Origin: DATJWY01 sp035500775
GTDB lineage: Bacteria > Pseudomonadota > Alphaproteobacteria > Acetobacterales > Acetobacteraceae
Direction: 5' to 3'
Assembly: GCA_035500775.1 (NCBI GenBank)
Contig: DATJWY010000261.1
Span: 1-13,307, forward strand
Length of the DNA: 13,307 nt
Program-made: the position numbers and the translations under genes
Notes under the pieces: generated by a model
What the model was told of the DNA's origin: nothing
The model's input: only the letters and a program-made list of their open reading frames with translations
Databases searched by the model: none
Part shown: positions 6,974 through 13,307 of the stretch, piece by piece
Numbering within the stretch: the stretch's first letter is position 1
Layout: each line of letters begins with the position of its first letter

Positions 6974-7669
6974 GTGCGCATGCGCCAGAAAGAACGGCAC
7001 TACACGGGCGAGACAGGATGGCTGCGCGCCTCGGTGCTGGGCGCGAATGACGGTCTTCTTTCGACCTCGAGTCTGGTGCTCGGCGTCGCGGCCGCGCATG
7101 GCCATCACAGCGATGTCGTGGTCGCCGGGATTGCCGGTCTGGTCGCGGGGGCGATGTCCATGGCCGCGGGCGAATTTGTCTCCGTCCATTCGCAGGCGGA
7201 TGTCGAGCAGGCCGATCTTTCCCGCGAACGCGCGGAACTCAAAGCGGATGATGTGGGCGAACACGCGGAACTGGCGGCGATCTACGTCAAGCGCGGCCTG
7301 GAGCCCTCGCTGGCGAGACAGGTCGCCAACCAACTCATGGCGCATGACGCGCTGGCCGCGCATGCCCGTGACGAACTGGGCATTTCCGACGAGCAGCGCG
7401 CCCGTCCGATCCAGGCCGCGCTGGCCTCGGCCGCCAGCTTCGCGGTTGGCGCGGCCATGCCGCTCCTGGTCACGGTCCTGACGCCCGGGGCGGCCCTGCC
7501 TGTTGCCGTCTCCGTGACATCGCTGCTGTTTCTGGCGCTTCTGGGTGCCCTGGCGGCCCGTGCCGGCGGCGCGCCGATTCTCCCGGGCACCCTCCGCGTC
7601 ACGTTCTGGGGCGCCCTGGCGATGGGAGTCACCGCAGGCGTAGGGGCCTTGTTCGGAACCGTCGTTTAG
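6974..7669 (+). CDS. VIT1/CCC1-family metal transporter
   Basis: Membrane protein of 231 residues resembling the vacuolar iron transporter / nodulin-21 (VIT/CCC1) family, which moves Fe2+ or Mn2+ out of the cytosol by proton exchange. VLGANDGLLSTSSLVLG (21-37) carries the conserved membrane Asp26, and GAMSMAAGEFVSVHSQAD (59-76) carries the family's Met and Glu. A charged, Glu-rich cytosolic segment (77-140) corresponds to the metal-binding domain between TM2 and TM3. Three hydrophobic helices follow at about 148-170, 174-197 and 207-229, giving five in total. The start is GTG 6974, set by GGAGGAGG. It is opposite in strand to its neighbours on both sides. Likely roles are iron or manganese detoxification; the ion cannot be told from sequence alone. 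The gene converges with hom across repeat copy D. Confidence 0.9.
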   Translation: MRMRQKERHYTGETGWLRASVLGANDGLLSTSSLVLGVAAAHGHHSDVVVAGIAGLVAGAMSMAAGEFVSVHSQADVEQADLSRERAELKADDVGEHAELAAIYVKRGLEPSLARQVANQLMAHDALAAHARDELGISDEQRARPIQAALASAASFAVGAAMPLLVTVLTPGAALPVAVSVTSLLFLALLGALAARAGGAPILPGTLRVTFWGALAMGVTAGVGALFGTVV

Positions 7670-7691
7670 TCTGTGGTGAGCCCCCCCGCCC

Positions 7692-7753
7692 AAGTGCAGG
7701 GTTCCCAAAGGGCTCCGCCCTTTGGCGGAGGTCCAGGAGGCAGAGCCTCCTGG
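7692..7753 (-). repeat. Double-hairpin intergenic repeat, copy D
   Basis: In plus-strand sense: edge AAGTGC (7692-7697, diverged from AAGTAA), hairpin 2 CCAAAGGGC-TCC-GCCCTTTGG (7705-7725), hairpin 1 CCAGGAGGC-AGA-GCCTCCTGG (7733-7753). The hairpin 1 arms differ from the other copies by matched changes on both sides. It fills the gap between the convergent VIT and hom genes, so it is placed to act as a two-way transcription stop. Confidence 0.8.
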
Positions 7754-7767
7754 AAGAACCTATCCCC

Positions 7768-9072
7768 TCACCCCGCCTCAATCCGGATCAAAGCCGGCTT
7801 CTGCAACACGGTCTCCAACGCCTCGATCCGCGTGAGCGCCGCGCGCATCGCCGATTCCCGCGTCTCATGTGTCACGATCACGACCGGCACCGCCTCGCCC
7901 GGCGCCCGCCCGTGCTGGAGCATGCTCTCCAGCGACACGCCCGCGTCGCGCAGCGCCGCCGTCACGTCCGCGATCACGCCCGGCCGGTCCACGACCATCA
8001 GCCGCAGGTAATACGCCCCGACCAGCGCCGCCATCGGCCGCGCCGGCGCATTGGAAAGCGCGGAGGAGGCGACGCCGAACACCGGCGTGGTCCGCCCGCG
8101 CGCGAGGTCGATGAGGTCGGCGACTACGGCCGAGGCGGTCGGCCCCGCCCCCGCGCCGCGTCCTTCCAGCATCACCCGCCCGACGAAATCCCCTTCCGCC
8201 ACCACGGCGTTGAACACGCCCTCCACGCGGGCGAGCGGCATGTCCTCGGGCACCAGGCACGGATGCACCCGCGTCTCGACCCCGGCCTCCGGCCCGTCCG
8301 CCACCTGCCGCGCGATGCCGAGCAGCTTGATCCGGTAGCCAAGCTCCCGCGCGAAGGCGATGTCGATGGCGGAGATAGTCCGGATGCCCTCGACATACAC
8401 GTCGTCGAACGACACCCGGCGGCCGAAGGCGAGCGCCGCCAGGATGGCGAGCTTGTGCGCCGCGTCGACGCCGTCCACGTCGAAACTCGGATCGGCCTCG
8501 GCGTAACCGAGCTTCTGCGCCTCGGCCAGCACCTCGGCGAATTCCCGCCCGCGCTCGCGCATGGTGGTGAGGATGTAGTTGCAGGTGCCGTTCAGGATGC
8601 CGGCGACGCGGCTGATGCGGTTGGCCGCCAGCCCCTCGCGCAGCGCCTTGATCACCGGAATGCCGCCGGCCACCGCCGCCTCGAAGGCGAGCGACACGCC
8701 CGCCTTCTCCGCATCCGCCGCCAGCGCCGCGCCATGCACGGCGATCAGCGCCTTGTTCGCCGTCACCACCGGCTTGCCGGCGGCGATCGCGGCCTGCACC
8801 AGGGCGCGCGCCGGGCCGTCCGAGCCGCCAATCAGCTCCACCACCACATCCACCGAGGGATCGGCGGCCAATGCCGCCGCGTCCTCGTACCAGCGCAGGC
8901 CGGTCAGCGGCACGCCTCGGTCGCGCGTGCGGTCCCGCGCGGAAACGGCGGTCACGACCACCGGGCGGCCAGCCCGCGCGGCGACGATCTCGGCATTGTC
9001 GCGCAGCACACGAAGCACCCCGGCGCCCACGGTGCCGAGGCCGGCAATGCCGACGGAAAGGGGTTGGGTCAT
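7768..9072 (-). CDS. hom: Homoserine dehydrogenase with ACT domain
   Basis: NAD(P)H-dependent reduction of aspartate semialdehyde to homoserine, the branch toward threonine, methionine and isoleucine; cytosolic. 434 residues, the usual size of the monofunctional enzyme with regulatory tail. Rossmann motif GLGTVG at 11-16, TANKAL at 104-109 (Lys107), EAAVAGGIPVI at 131-141, NGTCNYILTTM at 161-171 and the signature DVDGVDAAHKL at 198-208, with the proposed catalytic Lys207. A C-terminal ACT domain (about 352-430, starting AYYLRLMVVDRPG) suggests feedback control, most probably by threonine. ATG 9072 is chosen because the Rossmann fold begins at once; the ribosome binding site is weak. It follows the aminotransferase by 94 bases on the same strand, that gap being almost entirely repeat copy E. 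No kinase domain is fused. Confidence 0.96.
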   Translation of the reverse strand: MTQPLSVGIAGLGTVGAGVLRVLRDNAEIVAARAGRPVVVTAVSARDRTRDRGVPLTGLRWYEDAAALAADPSVDVVVELIGGSDGPARALVQAAIAAGKPVVTANKALIAVHGAALAADAEKAGVSLAFEAAVAGGIPVIKALREGLAANRISRVAGILNGTCNYILTTMRERGREFAEVLAEAQKLGYAEADPSFDVDGVDAAHKLAILAALAFGRRVSFDDVYVEGIRTISAIDIAFARELGYRIKLLGIARQVADGPEAGVETRVHPCLVPEDMPLARVEGVFNAVVAEGDFVGRVMLEGRGAGAGPTASAVVADLIDLARGRTTPVFGVASSALSNAPARPMAALVGAYYLRLMVVDRPGVIADVTAALRDAGVSLESMLQHGRAPGEAVPVVIVTHETRESAMRAALTRIEALETVLQKPALIRIEAG

Positions 9073-9109
9073 GGCGGTGATCCGGACAAATGAAAGACTA
9101 CAAACAACC

Positions 9110-9166
9110 AAGGCCAGGGGCGCTGCCCCTGGACCCCGCCAAAGGGCTTAGCCCTTTGGGAACCCT

Positions 9167-9172
<6 letters not shown>
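9110..9172 (+). repeat. Double-hairpin intergenic repeat, copy E
   Basis: Hairpin 1 CCAGGGGC-GCT-GCCCCTGG (9114-9132), hairpin 2 CCAAAGGGC-TTA-GCCCTTTGG (9139-9159), edge TTACTT at 9167-9172. The edge motif, read on the minus strand as AAG TAA, is the last lysine codon and stop codon of the aminotransferase gene. It may cause partial termination or RNA processing between the aminotransferase and hom. Confidence 0.82.
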
Positions 9173-10390
<1,218 letters not shown>

Positions 10391-10473
10391 GAACTCTGCC
10401 TTCAGGAAGACGGTCAGGCCGGCGGCGGCGTGAACGGATCAGGCCGGGGCCCGGAGCGGACCAGCTGGACCAG

Positions 10474-11529
10474 CTAGTGTACCAGACGAACGGCCGCGCC
10501 GCGACCGATGGCTTTCGCCTCGACGCGGATCGCCTCGGGCGGCACGCCGGACGCGGTGAGCACCGCGGCCACCGCCTCCGCCCGGCGCAGGCCAAGATCC
10601 AGCGCCGCGAGCTGCGCCGCCGGCATGTCGGAGGCGGAGTCGCCATAGCCGATGACGACGAACACCCCATGCCCGCTGGCGAGGTGATGCAGCGTCCGGC
10701 TCTGCTCGGAGGGCAGCACGGCGGAACCGGCGGGGAAGCGCAGCAGCGTCGCCCCCGGCGGCGGCCCGGGCAGGACCGGCAATGGCGGCACCGGCGTGGG
10801 GGCGGGCTGGGTCGCCACGCCCTCGAAACTGGCGGGCGACGGCGGCGCGGGCGGAATTTCCGGCACCGGACCGGAGGCGAGCCCACCCGCGATGACCAGC
10901 GGCGCGCCGGGTTCCGGCCCGATCGCGGGCTCCGTCGCGGCCGCGCCGGCAGGCGCCGCCGCCGGTGCGGGCGGCGCCTTGGACGGCTTCGGCGTCGCCT
11001 CGGCGGCGCTGAGCGTCGCGCTGGCGGCACCGACGCTGCCCTGGCCCGCCTCCGGCGGCACGGCGCCGGGCGCGGGCGCAGCTGGCTGAGCCCCGGCGGA
11101 CGGGGCCGCTGCGGCCGGCGGTGCCCCGGCGGCCGACGGCGGGGCGGCGGGCGGCGGCGGCGGGACATAGGGTTCGATCGGCGTGCGCGCGGCGTTGCGT
11201 TCGGCGCGGTCCCGCACCGCGGCGAGGCGCGCGGCGAGCGCCGCCCTCACCGCCGGATCGGACTCCGCCGGCCGCGCGGGCACGGTGCCGAGCTTCGGAT
11301 ACGGGTCGCCGACGCCGGGCGGCGGCGGCCGGTCGGCGGCGATCTCGCCGCCCTGTAATTCGTGCCACCAGCGCAGCGGCGTGTCGGCGCCGCTATCCGC
11401 GCCGCATCCGCCGAGCCCGGCCGCCAGCACCAGAATCGGCAACACCGCCACAGGCCCGCGCGCTTGACGCCGGTACTTGGCTTGAAGCCATTTCCGGCAG
11501 GCTCTACGCTCCTTGCGTTGATCAATCAT
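10474..11529 (-). CDS. OmpA-like, Pro/Ala-rich probable lipoprotein
   Basis: Predicted envelope protein of 351 residues from ATG 11529. After a basic N-region (about 24 residues) comes a hydrophobic stretch ending LGGC (Cys42), a borderline lipobox, so lipoprotein anchoring is probable but unproven. A short conserved block follows (LRWWHELQGGEIA, PPPPGVGDPYPKLGTVP), which I recall from related Rhodospirillales proteins. Then comes a long low-complexity linker rich in Pro and Ala (about 100-265), and a C-terminal OmpA-type domain (TLLRFPAGSAVLP; VVIGYGDSASDMP; LRRAEAVAAVLTASGVP) that would bind peptidoglycan or span the periplasm. GGGAGG 10 bases before ATG 11529 supports this start; a GTG at 11451 would give a shorter signal peptide but lacks such a site. 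It is divergent from phaC, with 74 bases between the starts. Confidence 0.8.
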   Translation of the reverse strand: MIDQRKERRACRKWLQAKYRRQARGPVAVLPILVLAAGLGGCGADSGADTPLRWWHELQGGEIAADRPPPPGVGDPYPKLGTVPARPAESDPAVRAALAARLAAVRDRAERNAARTPIEPYVPPPPPAAPPSAAGAPPAAAAPSAGAQPAAPAPGAVPPEAGQGSVGAASATLSAAEATPKPSKAPPAPAAAPAGAAATEPAIGPEPGAPLVIAGGLASGPVPEIPPAPPSPASFEGVATQPAPTPVPPLPVLPGPPPGATLLRFPAGSAVLPSEQSRTLHHLASGHGVFVVIGYGDSASDMPAAQLAALDLGLRRAEAVAAVLTASGVPPEAIRVEAKAIGRGAAVRLVH

Positions 11530-11603
11530 AAAGCCGCCGCCTCCCAAGCTCGCGGCGCAAGATGTAGCGCGGCGAAGCGCTCCACGGAAAGGACGCCCAA
11601 TAC
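11530..11603. promoter_or_regulatory. Divergent promoter gap between OmpA-like gene and phaC
   Basis: These 74 bases must hold the start signals for both genes if neither is read from further away. GGAAAGGA at 11586-11593 is a fair ribosome binding site for phaC (ATG 11604), and GGGAGG on the minus strand near 11541-11546 serves the other gene. An in-frame TAG at 11565-11567 rules out an earlier phaC start. I see no clear -10/-35 pair. Confidence 0.4.
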
Positions 11604-13307
11604 ATGGCCGACGCCGGACTCACGGAGAACGTGTCTACCGTCAAGCTGCCGGACCCGGCCGAGGTCAGCCGCTCGATGGCCGATATCGCCGAACGATCGC
11701 AGCGCATCGTGGCCGACTGGCTGCACCGTCAGGCCCAGGAAATGCCGGCCGCCGACCCGCTCAACATCGGCGCCGCCTTCCTGGAGATGACGGCGCGGCT
11801 GATGGCCAACCCGACGCACCTCATGCAGGCGCAGCTCGGCTTCTGGCAGGACTACATGACGCTGTGGCAACAGACCACGCGCCGCGTCCTCGGGATGGAG
11901 AGCACCCCCGTCATCCAGGCCGACCCCAAGGACAAGCGTTTCCGCGACGACGCCTGGAAAGAGAACGAGATTTTCGACTTCATCAAGCAGAGCTACCTGC
12001 TTTCCGCCCGCTACGTGAAGGACGTGGTGAAGGACGTGGAGGGCCTGGAACCGAAAGCGGCGCAGAAGATCGACTTCTACGCCCGCCAGTTCGTCGATGC
12101 GATGAGCCCGAGCAATTTCCTGCTCACCAACCCGGAAGTGTTGCGCCGCACCGCGGAAACCGGCGGCGAGAACCTGCTCAAGGGCCTCAACAACCTGCTC
12201 ACCGACCTCGAGCGCGGCCGCGGCCGCCTCTCGGTGAAGATGACCGACATGGAGGCGTTCAAGGTCGGCGAGAACATCGCGATCAGCCCCGGCAAGGTCA
12301 TCTATCAGAACGAGCTGATGCAGCTCATCCAGTACTCGCCCACCACGGATACGGTGCTGAAGCGCCCGCTGCTGATCATCCCGCCCTGGATCAACAAATA
12401 CTACATCCTCGACCTGCGGCCTAAGAACAGCTTCGTGCGCTATGCGGTGTCGCAGGGCCACACCGTGTTCCTGATCAGCTGGGTGAACCCGAACGAGAAA
12501 CTCGCCGAGAAGGGGTTCGGCGACTACATGGCCGAGGGGCCGATCGCGGCGCTCGACGCGATCAGGAAGGCGACCGGCGAGCGCGACATCAACGCCATCG
12601 GCTATTGCCTCGGCGGCACCCTGCTCGCCACCACCCTCGCCTGGATGGCGAAGCGCAACGACACGCGCATCCGCTCCGCCACCTATTTCGTCACCATGAC
12701 GGATTTCGCCGAGGCCGGCGAACTCGGCGTGTTCATCGACGAGGAGCAATTGCAGGCGCTGGAGGACAGGATGTTCCGGCGCGGCTACCTCGAAGGCTCG
12801 GACATGGCGACGACCTTCAGCATGCTGCGGGCCAACGACCTGATCTGGACCTTCGTCGTCAACAACTACCTGCTCGGCAACGAGCCGTTCCCGTTCGACC
12901 TGCTCTACTGGAACGCCGACGCCACGCGCATGCCTGCGAAGATGCACAGTTTCTATCTGCGCAACATGTACCAGAAGAATCTGCTGGTGAAACCGGACGC
13001 GCTGACCGTCAACGACGAAACGATCGACCTGCGCCGCATCACCATCCCGTCCTACCTGCTCTCGACACGGGAGGACCACATCGCACCCTGGGCCTCCACC
13101 TACAAGGCGACGCAGCTCTATAGCGGCCCGAGTCGTTTCGTGCTCGCCGCCTCCGGCCATATCGCGGGCGTGGTCAATCCGCCGGAAGGCGGCAAATACG
13201 GCCACTGGGTCAATACGGATTTACCGCCCAACCCGGAGGACTGGTTCCGCGGCGCGACCGAGGTCGCCGGCTCCTGGTGGCCGGACTGGCATCGCTGGGT
13301 CAGCAGC
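11604..13307 (+). CDS. phaC: Class I poly(3-hydroxyalkanoate) synthase PhaC, partial
   Basis: Polymerises (R)-3-hydroxyacyl-CoA into polyhydroxyalkanoate on the surface of storage granules. The first 568 codons are present and the gene runs off the right edge. The N-terminal part (1 to about 200) includes the granule-associated domain block SYLLSARYVKDVV and then LTNPEVLRRTAETGGENL. The alpha/beta-hydrolase catalytic domain follows, with lipase-like box GYCLGG (nucleophile Cys335), Asp491 in STREDHIAPW and His519 in ASGHIAGVVNPP. Their spacing (156 and 28) is close to that of Ralstonia eutropha Cys319/Asp480/His508. The last visible motif, GSWWPDWHRW, is near the C-terminus of known enzymes, so probably only a few tens of residues at most are missing. 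The length and lack of a visible PhaE/PhaR partner fit class I. No phaA/phaB/phasin gene lies in the window. Confidence 0.95.
   Translation, partial: MADAGLTENVSTVKLPDPAEVSRSMADIAERSQRIVADWLHRQAQEMPAADPLNIGAAFLEMTARLMANPTHLMQAQLGFWQDYMTLWQQTTRRVLGMESTPVIQADPKDKRFRDDAWKENEIFDFIKQSYLLSARYVKDVVKDVEGLEPKAAQKIDFYARQFVDAMSPSNFLLTNPEVLRRTAETGGENLLKGLNNLLTDLERGRGRLSVKMTDMEAFKVGENIAISPGKVIYQNELMQLIQYSPTTDTVLKRPLLIIPPWINKYYILDLRPKNSFVRYAVSQGHTVFLISWVNPNEKLAEKGFGDYMAEGPIAALDAIRKATGERDINAIGYCLGGTLLATTLAWMAKRNDTRIRSATYFVTMTDFAEAGELGVFIDEEQLQALEDRMFRRGYLEGSDMATTFSMLRANDLIWTFVVNNYLLGNEPFPFDLLYWNADATRMPAKMHSFYLRNMYQKNLLVKPDALTVNDETIDLRRITIPSYLLSTREDHIAPWASTYKATQLYSGPSRFVLAASGHIAGVVNPPEGGKYGHWVNTDLPPNPEDWFRGATEVAGSWWPDWHRWVSS

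Noticed and set aside
6783..7481. ORF of 232 codons overlapping the VIT gene in another frame
   Set aside because: Only its first part (about 6828-6966) is meaningful, as transposase relic; the rest is an out-of-frame reading of the VIT gene.
7867..9093. Plus-strand ORF of 408 codons opposite hom
   Set aside because: Antisense shadow of the complete homoserine dehydrogenase frame.
11526..13205. Minus-strand ORF of 559 codons opposite phaC
   Set aside because: Antisense shadow of phaC; the plus frame carries all PHA synthase motifs, the antisense protein matches no family and would overlap the OmpA-like gene start.

Overview
The window is a high-GC bacterial chromosome segment. Gene content (class I polyhydroxyalkanoate synthase, class II fructose-1,6-bisphosphatase, RecJ, an ACT-domain homoserine dehydrogenase next to an alanine-type aminotransferase, a Pro/Ala-rich OmpA-type lipoprotein) and the style of intergenic palindromic repeats point to an alphaproteobacterium, most likely Rhodospirillales/Acetobacteraceae. 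That placement is inference; there is no rRNA or species marker here.

Layout. 1-206: no convincing gene, one perfect 9-bp inverted repeat. 207-893 (-): uracil-DNA glycosylase ung. 894-1201: an intergenic stretch that turns strikingly AT-rich from about 1070. 1202-2753 (+): a patatin-like phospholipase lipoprotein, broken by one extra C in a C8 run. 2842-2917 (-): tRNA-Glu(TTC). 3112-4881 (-): recJ. 5089-6084 (-): glpX. 6240-6599 (-): a DUF962/Mpo1-like membrane protein. About 6728-6966 (+): a decayed IS110-family transposase. 6974-7669 (+): a VIT/CCC1-family metal transporter. 7768-9072 (-): hom. 9167-10390 (-): class I/II aminotransferase. 10474-11529 (-): OmpA-like lipoprotein. 11604-13307 (+): phaC, running off the right edge.

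Most of the window is a leftward-reading housekeeping block: aminotransferase and hom (pyruvate/alanine and aspartate-family amino acids), glpX (gluconeogenesis) and recJ (DNA repair). The OmpA-like gene is divergent from phaC (carbon storage). Between hom and glpX sits an insertion-like module (transposase remnant, VIT transporter, DUF962 gene). Between ung and tRNA-Glu sits the compositionally distinct patatin-like gene.

The most interesting non-genic signal is a family of about 60-bp double-hairpin repeats, seen in five full copies in four intergenic gaps. Hairpin arms change in a compensated way between copies, an AAGTAA-like edge motif is shared, one pair is arranged as an inverted duplex between glpX and recJ, and one copy supplies the last codon and stop of the aminotransferase gene. 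I found no CRISPR array, no phage genes and no gene cluster that I could defend as a new defence or biosynthetic system.
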